DNA of 64,000 nucleotides. It comes from Firm-13 sp037143795. GTDB taxonomy: Bacteria; Bacillota; Clostridia; Saccharofermentanales; Saccharofermentanaceae. The translations under genes were made by a program, and so were the position numbers. A model generated the notes under the pieces. The model did not search any database and was not told where the DNA came from. It saw nothing but the letters and a program-made list of their open reading frames with translations. Below, piece after piece: positions 1 to 7,886 of the stretch. Within the stretch, counting starts at the first letter, position 1. The number at the start of each line of letters is the position of its first letter. The stretch is from assembly GCA_037143795.1 (NCBI GenBank), contig JBAWXZ010000009.1, forward strand, positions 1 through 64,000, read 5' to 3'.

Positions 1-60
1 AACACCAACACCAACACCAACACCAACACCAACACCAACACCAACACCAACACCGACGCC
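1..60 (+). repeat. Hexanucleotide tandem repeat encoding a Thr-Pro linker
   Basis: Nine perfect copies of AACACC (1-54) are followed by one variant copy (GACGCC, 55-60). Translated in the frame of the downstream InlB-repeat protein they give alternating Thr and Pro. The array runs off the window edge, so its true length is unknown. A six-base unit keeps the frame, so copy-number change would alter linker length and not switch the gene off. Confidence 0.9.
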
Positions 61-460
61 AGTTATGTATATTGTGACCTTTTCGTATTACAACGCATCA
101 GGCGTTCTAATCAACCCTACACAGAGTGTTGTCTCTGGAGCCAGTGCAGTTGCGCCGACTGTTCCAGCTCGTACAAATTACAGATTCACTGCTTGGAATG
201 TAGCGTTTACGAACATTACATCGAATCTGACGGTTACAGCGCAGTATATTCAAACCTGTACTGTGACTTATTTTACAGCCCACGGTACAACTCCGCCCGC
301 TGCTACAGTTGACAAAGGGACACCCGTTTCGCAACCGACTTCACCATCTTGGGGTAGTCACACATTCAAGGGGTGGTACTCGTCTTCATCTAATGGCACC
401 AAATGGATTTTTACGAGCAATGTGACGAGTAGTATGACTTTGTATGCGCAGTTTAATTAA
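1..460 (+). CDS. InlB-type repeat surface protein, C-terminal part (5' truncated by window)
   Basis: The reading frame is open from the window edge, so the start is missing. The first 20 codons read as a Thr-Pro alternating linker encoded by a hexanucleotide repeat. Two beta-rich modules of the Listeria-Bacteroides/InlB B-repeat type follow, recognisable by the FTAW...LTVTAQY and FKGWY...MTLYAQF signatures at their ends. Such modules occur in secreted or wall-attached proteins of Gram-positive bacteria and act as stalks or binding units. No LPXTG motif or membrane anchor follows, because the protein ends at the second module. Proximity to pilus genes suggests a surface role, but this is inference. 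What lies N-terminal to the linker cannot be seen. Confidence 0.75.
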   Translation, partial: TPTPTPTPTPTPTPTPTPTPVMYIVTFSYYNASGVLINPTQSVVSGASAVAPTVPARTNYRFTAWNVAFTNITSNLTVTAQYIQTCTVTYFTAHGTTPPAATVDKGTPVSQPTSPSWGSHTFKGWYSSSSNGTKWIFTSNVTSSMTLYAQFN

Positions 461-538
461 CATCAGCAATAACAAAACTGCATTTCCATTTCTCGAGCCG
501 AAAGGCGACGAAGTAAAGCATGTTAACCCCAAAATATT

Positions 539-574
539 TAATGACGGTTTGAGATTTTTCTAAAACCGTCATTA
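539..574. terminator. Inverted repeat after the InlB-repeat gene, possible terminator
   Basis: A 12-bp perfect inverted repeat (539-550 with 563-574, core AATGACGGTTT) has a 12-base loop. It lies 80 bases after the stop codon of the surface protein gene. No clear T-run follows on either strand, so factor-independent termination is uncertain. It could also stabilise the 3' end of the transcript. Confidence 0.4.
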
Positions 575-915
575 CTTACTGATAAGTTTTCTATCACAAC
601 TCCAAATGGGATTGCTTTGATCGTTCAAGTTTGCTGGACGGTTCATGCTTTTTCGATCATTCGCGTGGTGAAATGACAGATCATGATTTGTATTTAGGAG
701 TGTATCGCATGTGAGAAATTGATTTTTACAGTTCAGAAGAAAAAAGATCCTATAACTAAGGCCCCTAAAAATTTTGAGTTATTCTGCTTTCTTATCTGCT
801 GCAAAACACTGGAAGTTTAAAAAGGCTTTTTACTCATTAGCCCCTAATAGCATTTATATACTCCCTATTATTGTGATAGAAAGTCACATGTTCACACATT
901 TGTTATGCAAAATGA

Positions 916-943
916 TTGAATTTTCCTGCTATTTACATATAAT
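916..943 (+). promoter_or_regulatory. Promoter for the PilX-like gene
   Basis: The -35 box is TTGAAT (916-921) and the -10 box is a consensus TATAAT (938-943), with 16 bases between. The predicted start near 950 leaves a leader of about 75 bases, which ends in the ribosome binding site GGGAGG at 1014-1019 before the ATG at 1028. Confidence 0.55.
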
Positions 944-1027
944 AATAAATAGGCGTATTATGCGCTCTTGCAAATATTTCTGCAGATATTCTTGTAAACA
1001 AAGTGTACTCAACGGGAGGTTATCATA

Positions 1028-3004
1028 ATGATACGAAAAAAATCACTTTTCTCTCGTCGAATGGAGACATCACTCAGAAAAGCGCGTAGCCGTTCAGGCA
1101 GCCTGCTGATACTTGTCTTAGTAATTATGGCAGTAGGCATAATACTTATCACTTCTGCGTTGTCAATCACTGTCGCTGCCAGAAGCAGATACTATAATAC
1201 AGCTCTTTCCAGCCAGTCCCGCCTGACGGCGACCTCTGTAGCCAAGACAATCGGAGCAGCTGTGATTGCAGGAGATATTACCGATACTCAGATTGAGGCT
1301 CTTGCAAATGCATCAGCTGAAGTGTCTGTCACTGTTGCTGCAAGCGCTACTTCCGGTGCAGGAAGTACCAATAGCAATGCAATAGCTCCCGGCTTGAAAG
1401 GTAACGTTGGAACGTCATATACTAAAGCTGTTTTCACGAATTATCCTAACAACACGATCAAGACATATATAGAAGTTACTGTTACAACATATCTTGATGC
1501 AGGCGCTGCTACTGACCAGGCGATTGATTCGGTTTCAGTATTTCTGAAGAAGAAACCACCTGTTGATGCCGGAGCCTTTTCAAGTCTTGCGTTGTTCGGG
1601 GGAAGCAATTCTAACATTAATTTACAGAGAGTTGACATTGGCTCAACTGTCGGATATCCCAACCCGGTCAACTCTAATCTTGTTGTTGTTCACGGAATTG
1701 TTGATGTTGCTGCAGGCGGAGATCAGGATATTTACTCAGATACAGTTATAACCGGAAAGTTGACATTCCATGGTGATTCTCATTTTTATGGAAATGTAAT
1801 TCTTTTTGATAATAGTGCCTCTATTGTTCCCCCTAGCAGCGGCAGCATGTACTTTATGAAGAATCTGATCGCAAATGGGACTGCAGCTTCACCGGTTAAG
1901 AGCATGTTTACGGATATTGCAGGAAATGATGTGGTTTTAACCAGTGGAAGTCCCATTCACATTGGAGCAAGTATCTTCCTTGAAAACAGATCCCTCACTC
2001 TAAATCCAGACTGGAACCGTATTTCGGACGCGGGTCTCGGCAAGCCTTATGTAATTTCGTATGATGGATCTGTTGTGAATACAGGATCATATTCTCCATC
2101 TGATGCTACCTATATTAAATCAGCCGGAGGGCAATTAACGATTAATGGCACCGCGCAAGGCACCAGTTCTAATGCGATTATAGCAACCACTAAAGCTATT
2201 GCAGACAGTTATAAAACAGCAACAATTACTTCCAGTGTTAATCGTCAAATTCCCACCTCTGCACAGGCATTTGCCTTGCTCGGCATTGCGGATGTTCCCG
2301 GAACAACTACCGTTACGGGTCTTGGTGCACAACAAATTACCGGACTATACGGTGCATCCTCAGAACGGATATTTTCTGCGAGTACTAACTCCAAATATTT
2401 TATTGATACAAATATTGATACTAAACTTGGCACCGGTAATAACAACAACTGTATGACGCTTACCTTTGATCTGACTAACGGACCTATCGATCTGTACATT
2501 ATCGGGAGCAGTGGAAATACACTGAATGTTTCTCAGGGACTCATTCGCTTTATTAATGGAACAAATAACATTGGCAGAATTATTCTTTTAGATAAAGTTG
2601 ATATTAGTATTGGATCTTCCTCAGGATATCCTTTTGATACAGGGATTATTGGGGCTAAGCATACTGCAGAGACAGGGGGTCCAAATATCACTAAGACAGA
2701 TTATGTCCTTGGCACAAAACCATATCTTTATATTTATGGAACCAGAGCAAATACTCTGTTTGTTGGTCAGATGGCCTGTATTGAGGGATATATTGGATTA
2801 TATGGATACGGAGCGACAGACGGGGGGTCATTAACCATCGCCAATAAACCTAAGTTCTATGGGCGAATTGAATCATATGGCTATGTTTTTTCGGGCAGTG
2901 GTGATATGGCAACGATTCCTTACTGCCCAAGCCCTTCAGATAGCTCCTCAGGGGGCTCAGGAGACCCAAGTTCGTATTTGCTATCCGGATACGTTACTTC
3001 GTGA
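1028..3004 (+). CDS. PilX-like large surface protein with N-terminal membrane helix
   Basis: The 658-residue product starts with a basic stretch, then one hydrophobic helix (about residues 24-48, SGSLLILVLVIMAVGIILIT), then a long Ser/Thr/Asn/Gly-rich body without further membrane segments. This layout resembles PilX-type minor pilins, in which the helix lacks the classical G-FTLVE processing site. The body has a beta-helix-like character (many short Ile/Gly/Asn-rich strands) and ends in a Ser/Gly-rich tail. No family can be named with confidence. The gene faces the pilus operon and has its own promoter, so it may provide a pilus tip or accessory adhesin. The start is supported by a GGGAGG ribosome binding site. 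Function is inferred from position and architecture only. Confidence 0.65.
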   Translation: MIRKKSLFSRRMETSLRKARSRSGSLLILVLVIMAVGIILITSALSITVAARSRYYNTALSSQSRLTATSVAKTIGAAVIAGDITDTQIEALANASAEVSVTVAASATSGAGSTNSNAIAPGLKGNVGTSYTKAVFTNYPNNTIKTYIEVTVTTYLDAGAATDQAIDSVSVFLKKKPPVDAGAFSSLALFGGSNSNINLQRVDIGSTVGYPNPVNSNLVVVHGIVDVAAGGDQDIYSDTVITGKLTFHGDSHFYGNVILFDNSASIVPPSSGSMYFMKNLIANGTAASPVKSMFTDIAGNDVVLTSGSPIHIGASIFLENRSLTLNPDWNRISDAGLGKPYVISYDGSVVNTGSYSPSDATYIKSAGGQLTINGTAQGTSSNAIIATTKAIADSYKTATITSSVNRQIPTSAQAFALLGIADVPGTTTVTGLGAQQITGLYGASSERIFSASTNSKYFIDTNIDTKLGTGNNNNCMTLTFDLTNGPIDLYIIGSSGNTLNVSQGLIRFINGTNNIGRIILLDKVDISIGSSSGYPFDTGIIGAKHTAETGGPNITKTDYVLGTKPYLYIYGTRANTLFVGQMACIEGYIGLYGYGATDGGSLTIANKPKFYGRIESYGYVFSGSGDMATIPYCPSPSDSSSGGSGDPSSYLLSGYVTS

Positions 3005-3734
3005 ATTGAGGATTCCTTAACGGCAGCATGATAAGCCAAATCGCAATCAGAATCATTTGTGCCAGATTAATAGGTTGGCTTTTGTGTTGTCGAATTATCC
3101 TGAAGACAGAAAAACACCGAAGCAATGGCCTCTATCATGTAGTTTTAGGTATTAGGGCCTCTCAATACGTCTCCTATATGCTTATTTATGTGTTTGATTA
3201 TGCATGCATATTTTGTAGATTGTTTGTGTTTTGAGCGCAGTAAATTCAGCGATATATTTTCCTTTGGCTATTTCTAAAATAGGGGGGGCTTATGAGTAAA
3301 AGGCAATTTAAAATTGATCGAAATTAGTATGCCACACAAGTTGGCATTATGCCAGTAAGCAGCCATCTGAAAATGGACAAAAGAAGATCCTGGCGTCGTT
3401 TCTGGAGGCGTATAATCTGAAAAGTCATGTGGCTAGTGACTTCACTGCTGTCATGCATGCGTGTGATCACACGACCCAGCCTGTAAAAGCGCTTGTCTTC
3501 TCCAAAATTGCCTTCTACTACGTTTCTTTCTCTGAATTCCTGTCTTTCAATCCACTTCTACTGTGTGTACAACAATGTAGGACAGGTAAATCGAGGCAAC
3601 AAATTCAACAAACAGTTTCACATAAAGGCTCTGTTCGATGATACCATTGTCCGTCGTAAATTCATTTGTTCAATTTTATGGGATAACGGAAATGCAGATG
3701 GTTATTTCCCGTAGATCTATCTCGACAGGATATA
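3005..3734. other. Gene-free 730-bp stretch with decayed coding fragments
   Basis: No intact gene is visible. A well-placed start (GGGGGG ribosome binding site then ATG at 3292) opens a frame that stops after 11 codons. Around 3360-3520 a frame reads protein-like (ILASFLEAYNLKSHVASDFT) before becoming implausible, and around 3560-3714 another frame reads VGQVNRGNKFNKQFHIKALF and stops at 3714. These look like pieces of one or two broken genes, perhaps mobile in origin, but I cannot name the family. No inverted terminal repeats were found. Confidence 0.4.
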
Positions 3735-4316
3735 TTATATAGTAAAGTTTTTGATTTTAATTACTGTGCCGGAGGAACCAGTAATACCTGATGGACTAGT
3801 TATATTTATCATAATAATATCTTTCTCAAGTGTGTAGTAGACATTTCCTGATGAATTATCTACTATCTGAAGCTTAACATGAACAATACCCGTCGCGGGA
3901 CTGGTAAAGATAGGCTGTGTCTGTAAAATAGCCCACTTCAGTTGTGTCCCATTATTAACTGTATATTGACCATAGTTGAAAGCCAATTTCTCGCTGGTAC
4001 CATCAACAAAATAGTTAAGTGAAGAATCCGCTTTAAAATATATTGAAGTATAGTTTTCTTCTCCCGCAACAAGGGATGAATTACTTGACAATTTCACTGC
4101 TTGCGCATCAGTTGCGAGATTCTCAATAGCCATCATATTCAAATCGGCAAAATCCTTTGCATCATTAATGACCGCAACCCTGGCATGAGAGGTGTTGATA
4201 ATATTGAAAGTTGCATAAATAACGGAAACCAAAATCATCATGATTGCCATAACCAATACAAGTTCAACTAGTGTGAACCCGCGTCGATGATTTGTATTTG
4301 TTGCTCTTTTACACAT
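3735..4316 (-). CDS. Prepilin-type protein, 193 aa (minor pilin/pseudopilin)
   Basis: The N-terminus has a 13-residue basic leader ending in Gly, followed by FTLVELV and a hydrophobic helix: the class III signal cut and N-methylated by prepilin peptidase, with Glu at +5. The mature part has a globular domain of about 155 residues, typical in size for minor pilins such as PilW/GspJ. It is the last gene of the pilus cluster, 28 bases after the previous prepilin gene, with a GAGGAG-like ribosome binding site at 4326-4331. It probably primes assembly of, or is incorporated into, the type IV pilus. The exact subclass is not determined. Confidence 0.85.
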   Translation of the reverse strand: MCKRATNTNHRRGFTLVELVLVMAIMMILVSVIYATFNIINTSHARVAVINDAKDFADLNMMAIENLATDAQAVKLSSNSSLVAGEENYTSIYFKADSSLNYFVDGTSEKLAFNYGQYTVNNGTQLKWAILQTQPIFTSPATGIVHVKLQIVDNSSGNVYYTLEKDIIMINITSPSGITGSSGTVIKIKNFTI

Positions 4317-4344
4317 AAAACATTACTCCTCAATCAAGTCGCTT

Positions 4345-4776
4345 TTAAGATAACGGAGCACCGCTGTACCAGAACCCGGACCTGCTTGTCGTTGAAGGCG
4401 TTGGGCTAACCTCTCTGTATTTTTCATCTCCGTAGTTCGTGTTTGGACTGGGCGTGGCTTTGAACGCGAAGACGCCAAGGTTTTTATTAAAACTGGGGCT
4501 TCCCAAATGAATAGCCTGCAATGCCGGTGTTGGTGAAGTGATTGAAGCTGTAGCAATTTTACGATTCACTGACCCTGCAGCAAGATCTCCGGCTTTCTGA
4601 AAATTGGCTGTATTGGTAGAGAGCTGTATTGTTGATAAAAAGCCCTGATATATTATAATAACAATTACAAGCAGCATCCCTATGGCAATTACAGTCTCAA
4701 CCAATGTAAAGCCACGTTTGTGATAAAAAGAATATTTACCAGTTTTGGTATATTTTATATTAGAAAATATATGCAT
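4345..4776 (-). CDS. Prepilin-type protein, 143 aa (minor pilin)
   Basis: An unusually long leader of 22 residues ends in KRG and is followed by FTLVETVIAIGM and a hydrophobic helix, so the prepilin peptidase site and Glu+5 are present. The mature domain is about 120 residues and rich in Pro, Ser and Thr at its end. The gene lies between a mini-pilin and the larger minor pilin in the same direction. An AGGAGGT sequence upstream supports the start. It probably acts as a minor pilin, like the proteins usually called PilV/GspI, but the match is to the general class only. Confidence 0.82.
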   Translation of the reverse strand: MHIFSNIKYTKTGKYSFYHKRGFTLVETVIAIGMLLVIVIIIYQGFLSTIQLSTNTANFQKAGDLAAGSVNRKIATASITSPTPALQAIHLGSPSFNKNLGVFAFKATPSPNTNYGDEKYREVSPTPSTTSRSGFWYSGAPLS

Positions 4777-4806
4777 TATGACTTTACCTCCTAATATAGG
4801 TTATGA

Positions 4807-5022
4807 TTAATAACCTAAATCGATGAACTGACTATTAATATTTTTGTTATTTGATGAGAAAGATTTGTTATTTGAACTGAAACTTGCCTGTACTGTATTA
4901 GCTGAATTTAGATAGCCGCTTACGGAGATAAAGAGTACAGCAGCAAGAATAATAATAATTCCAATAACGAGCACCATTTCAACGAGTGTGAAACCCACCT
5001 TCTGTTTTTGAACTATCTTCAT
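4807..5022 (-). CDS. Mini-pilin 2 (71-aa prepilin)
   Basis: A 10-residue leader (MKIVQKQKVG) is followed by FTLVEMVLVIGIII and a short tail, giving a mature protein of about 61 residues. It is essentially the pilin N-terminal helix with almost no globular domain. The tail contains a short internal duplication (SFSSNNK twice), which suggests recent slippage. It is a clear paralogue of the mini-pilin encoded at 5839-6036, sharing the leader pattern, the helix and the SGY segment. AGGAGG precedes the start. A 7-bp hairpin overlaps the stop codon (4798-4816). It may be a structural pilin made of helix only, or a small minor pilin. Confidence 0.83.
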   Translation of the reverse strand: MKIVQKQKVGFTLVEMVLVIGIIIILAAVLFISVSGYLNSANTVQASFSSNNKSFSSNNKNINSQFIDLGY

Positions 5023-5149
5023 CAGTACATTCCTCCTGGGCGCAAAGCAAATTGTATCTGCATATACAACTCCATAACTAATTATATCACGAAATAGACA
5101 AAGTTGTTATGTGCTACAAACAATTAGATAACGCGGCAATGAAAAAAAT

Positions 5150-5590
5150 ATCCAAACGAATATTCCATAGTTTGGCGCGAAGAAACGATACCTGAAACGC
5201 GCTTGTGATAAGACCTTTGTAGCCAATTTTACTCGTCAATTTACAATCAAAACCGGACGATGGCGTCATTGAGACCTGTCGTTGTCTATGGTGCATTGAA
5301 GAGGACTTCCGGATTATCAAGATCAAACTGGAAGCAAACTTTGTTTACATTTCCAGAAAAGATCGGATAAACACGCATTTACTGACCTGCTTTGTTTCGC
5401 TACTGCTTCTATGTTGTCTCAAGCAGAAAACAGAAACCACTTCTCCGCCGGACGGTTGGTTGAAAGTCTTAACTCCTATTCGGGCAACAAATTGAAAAAC
5501 CCCCTTTTTGTCTTTTACCACCGTAATGAGGTTCCTGATGCAGTCGGACAATCCGGTGTATTGATTTTTCATTGAAATACCGGAGCGTTG
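5150..5590 (+). pseudogene. IS1634/IS4-like transposase relic (C-terminal part, frameshifted)
   Basis: From about 5292 the plus strand reads IEEDFRIIKIKLEANF then SRKDRINTHLLTCFVSLLL. This resembles the conserved C-terminal segment of IS1634-type DDE transposases, where IEECFRIMK contains the catalytic Glu and is followed by a DRI.AHFLTCF stretch. The frame ends near 5490, and the expected C-terminus seems to continue in another frame (DAVGQSG). The N-terminal two thirds, including the first two catalytic Asp residues, are absent. The element is therefore dead. It lies opposite to the pilus operon and splits the pilin genes. The family assignment is from remembered motif patterns. Confidence 0.55.
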
Positions 5591-5752
5591 GTCGAAATAG
5601 ATAATTGATCGTCAAAATAAAAAATTATTCTGCTCTACATACAATTTGGATTAAACAGAAACGTCGCAAATCATTTGACACCAATGGTTTGCGGCGCTAT
5701 TTCTGTCCTTTCTCTGCCAAAGTCGGGGTATGTGTTTCAAATAATTAATTAA

Positions 5753-5795
5753 CACGAATAACAAAGAGAGTATCCAAATGAATACTCTCTTCGTG
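5753..5795 (-). terminator. Terminator hairpin after mini-pilin 1
   Basis: A 10-bp perfect stem (AAGAGAGTAT 5764-5773 with 5782-5791) has an 8-base loop and outer complementary arms (CACGAA/TTCGTG). On the minus strand it lies 44 bases after the stop of the mini-pilin gene and is followed by a moderately T-rich run. It would end or attenuate transcription of the pilB-to-pilin operon before the transposase relic, leaving the second pilin group with less or separate expression. Confidence 0.6.
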
Positions 5796-5838
5796 ATATG
5801 TTATTTCTTTAATGAAATACGGGGCGATAATTATTTTT

Positions 5839-6036
5839 TCAACTAATGATTATTCCTGATGTCAAGGAATTAAGCTCTGCATTATGGCTGCTTACGCTGG
5901 CAGCAGCAGTATTTGCTGTCTTAATGTAGCCAGAGATCGAGATGAACATAACAGCGGCCAAGATAATGATGATAGCAATAACGAGAACCATTTCAATGAG
6001 CGTAAATCCTTTTTTGTTTTTTTGAATCTTCTTCAT
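5839..6036 (-). CDS. Mini-pilin 1 (65-aa prepilin)
   Basis: A 10-residue basic leader ends in KKG and is followed by FTLIEMVLVIAIIII, so the prepilin peptidase site and Glu+5 are intact. The mature protein is only about 55 residues: one hydrophobic alpha-helix and a short Ser/Ala/Asn tail without aromatic residues beyond the SGY segment. It lies directly after the pilO-like gene, with GAGGAGG as ribosome binding site, and is followed by a terminator. Such placement and the strong signals suggest the major pilin. Very short pilins are known (for example PilA-N of Geobacter), but here the tail is even smaller. Its role as major subunit is inferred. Confidence 0.85.
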   Translation of the reverse strand: MKKIQKNKKGFTLIEMVLVIAIIIILAAVMFISISGYIKTANTAAASVSSHNAELNSLTSGIIIS

Positions 6037-6149
6037 ATAATATCCTCCTCTGTTTTTTGAAAACTTTGTATCTTTATTATAACCGTTCTGTGAAGATTTT
6101 CAATAACAATTTTGTAATTACTTCACATTTTAGAAGTAAATGTTATTAA

Positions 6150-6971
6150 TTATGGTGTAGGGGTCGGGGCAGCAGTATTTGCACCGGCATTAGTTCCGGG
6201 ATTACCGCCTGTTAGCTGTGCGGGAGCAAATGGCTTGAAAAATCCAGCACTAATTTGAGAGGGAGGAATGCTGGCATATGGAATTCCAAATACGCCGCCA
6301 GACACAACAGGATCACGAGCCCAACTTATGTATGGCTCGGTCGGATCGATTGCTGATATACGATTCGGTAAATTGAATGCAAAGACATCTACCGAAATAA
6401 GAAAGTACTGAAATCCCTGCTCAGTATCTTCCATAGATATTGAATATACATGAATTGTGTCCGGATTTGCAGTTTCAATTTCCTTTACTGCAGTAATAAA
6501 TTCTTTGTACCCTACAGCAGGGATACCGCCTTCTGTTATTCCATCTGTTCCGGAAATTTTCATGTTAACCCGTACCCACTGTACACTGTCTTCACTTATT
6601 GTGTTGTCAATATGCTGGAACTGTTCAGTAACAACAGGATCACAAGAAATCAAAGTGATGTAAGGAAGCCCGTTTTTTTCAAAAATTGTAGCTAAATGTT
6701 CAGTGATAACTTCGTTTTTCAATGATGGCAAAAGTTGCTTTTCAATATCCGACACATTGGTTACAAGGGCATCACGAGTTGCTTTAAGGGTGGGGACACT
6801 GTCGATTATTGCTTGATTGGAATCATTAACTTGCTTGATGGAAGCATAATCCAGTTGTACTGCCGCTAAATTAGCTCTGGCGGGGGCGAGCAGTAAAAAC
6901 CAGAAACCGGCAATAAATACAACAAAGACAAGAACTACAACCATAATAGTTTCGCGTTTGGAAAGTTTCAT
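6150..6971 (-). CDS. pilO: PilO-like type IV pilus alignment protein
   Basis: A short cytoplasmic N-terminus is followed by one membrane helix (about residues 9-29), a coiled-coil-prone stretch (30-85) and a periplasm-type globular domain. The tail is Pro/Ala/Gly/Thr-rich and ends in APTPTP. This single-helix plus coiled-coil layout and the position directly after the pilN-like gene (2-base gap) match PilO, which with PilM and PilN connects the assembly ATPase to the pilus base. At 273 residues it is longer than usual PilO (about 200), because of the C-terminal extension. In a Gram-positive cell it would lie between membrane and wall. Sequence similarity alone would be weak, so the name relies on synteny. 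Confidence 0.72.
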   Translation of the reverse strand: MKLSKRETIMVVVLVFVVFIAGFWFLLLAPARANLAAVQLDYASIKQVNDSNQAIIDSVPTLKATRDALVTNVSDIEKQLLPSLKNEVITEHLATIFEKNGLPYITLISCDPVVTEQFQHIDNTISEDSVQWVRVNMKISGTDGITEGGIPAVGYKEFITAVKEIETANPDTIHVYSISMEDTEQGFQYFLISVDVFAFNLPNRISAIDPTEPYISWARDPVVSGGVFGIPYASIPPSQISAGFFKPFAPAQLTGGNPGTNAGANTAAPTPTP

Positions 6972-6973
6972 CT

Positions 6974-7870
6974 TTAATTACCTCCGTTCGATAGAGTATA
7001 GAAAAGTTTGACATCAACGGATGATGTAACAAGACCTGAAACACTATCATTCTGTCGAATTGTGGCTAATTCAGCTTCTGGCACTAACACATTGTTAATA
7101 ATGACACGACTCAAAGTGTATGTTTTGCCATTATCTGTGAACGTATTGACTCCGGACTCGGTATATTTTTCGCCAACGCTCAACATCTGACTTTTTGCGG
7201 CAGTAAGTGGCGTTCCTACTGTATTGTCAACTAATTTGGAAATGACCACTGCATAGTTTGACTTTAGCGAACATTGAATCGTAAATGTAAATTTCTTCAT
7301 AAGCGCAAGATCAGCTGTCGTAGCACTGGCTGAATTGATATCCACTTGTGTAATATCCGTAATACCTACATAAGTAAATAGTTTAGCAGCAGTGAAATTT
7401 GAAATCATATCCAATGGCGAATAATAACTGTCACATTGACCTGATAGATTTATCGTTCCATCTGCATATGCGAAGCCCGTTATGACAACATCCTTTGGAA
7501 TGTTGTCATAAATAGTATCCATATATTTTGAATCAATTTTTTCCTTGTTTTCGACCTTTGCAAAGAGTGACGAAACATCATAGTATTGTTGATTAAGTGT
7601 GTCCATATTATTGTTGATGTCGGTATAGGCAACAAGTTCAGCCTGATAAGTTTCAGACTGCATTTTTGTATTGAGGGAGTTGATATCCTTTTTGATGGTT
7701 GTTGTCTGTAAAAAGATAACAGCATATATTGCTCCCCCCAGAATAAGTAAACCAAATAATACAAGCAGTATAAAAGATACATATGATCCAGTTTGTCCAG
7801 ATGAAGATGTAAACTCTGAAAAAAAGTTCATATCTCTTTTTGCTGACTCGGTTTTCTTCTTGTTTGTCAT
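6974..7870 (-). CDS. pilN: PilN-like type IV pilus alignment protein
   Basis: The product of 298 residues has a cytoplasmic N-terminal tail of about 30 residues, a membrane helix (about 31-53, SFILLVLFGLLILGGAIYAV) and a coiled-coil region with a following globular domain. The segment IPKDVVITGFAYADGTINLSG matches the pattern in PilN/GspL-type ferredoxin-like domains. It lies between pilM and the pilO-like gene. The short N-terminal tail would contact PilM. Usual PilN is about 180-200 residues, so this one is extended at the C-terminus. The name rests on topology, order and this short pattern. Confidence 0.72.
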   Translation of the reverse strand: MTNKKKTESAKRDMNFFSEFTSSSGQTGSYVSFILLVLFGLLILGGAIYAVIFLQTTTIKKDINSLNTKMQSETYQAELVAYTDINNNMDTLNQQYYDVSSLFAKVENKEKIDSKYMDTIYDNIPKDVVITGFAYADGTINLSGQCDSYYSPLDMISNFTAAKLFTYVGITDITQVDINSASATTADLALMKKFTFTIQCSLKSNYAVVISKLVDNTVGTPLTAAKSQMLSVGEKYTESGVNTFTDNGKTYTLSRVIINNVLVPEAELATIRQNDSVSGLVTSSVDVKLFYTLSNGGN

Positions 7871-7886
7871 AATTACTATCCTCCCC

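Larger units (their letters stand above)
461..1027. other. Gene-free 567-bp stretch between two surface protein genes
   Basis: This stretch holds the inverted repeat at 539-574 and the promoter at 916-943. A short open frame at 774-1028 has a composition unlike the neighbouring proteins and no ribosome binding site, so I do not call it. The rest shows no recognisable gene, RNA element or repeat. Confidence 0.6.
5023..5838. other. 816-bp insertion scar between two mini-pilin genes
   Basis: This stretch separates two paralogous pilin genes of the same operon. It contains a decayed transposase (about 5150-5590, plus strand), an imperfect inverted repeat (5662-5672 with 5685-5695) and a terminator hairpin (5753-5795). 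No intact gene is present. Two short minus-strand frames here are antisense to the transposase relic and are not called. Confidence 0.65.

Noticed and set aside
1..60. Short tandem repeat resembling a CRISPR-like array
   Set aside because: The unit is six bases without spacers and is translated as a Thr-Pro linker.
774..1028. 84-codon open frame
   Set aside because: No ribosome binding site, odd composition, and it covers the promoter of the next gene.
5345..5572. 75-codon minus-strand frame as a new pilus operon gene
   Set aside because: It is antisense to a transposase-like sequence and lies after the terminator.
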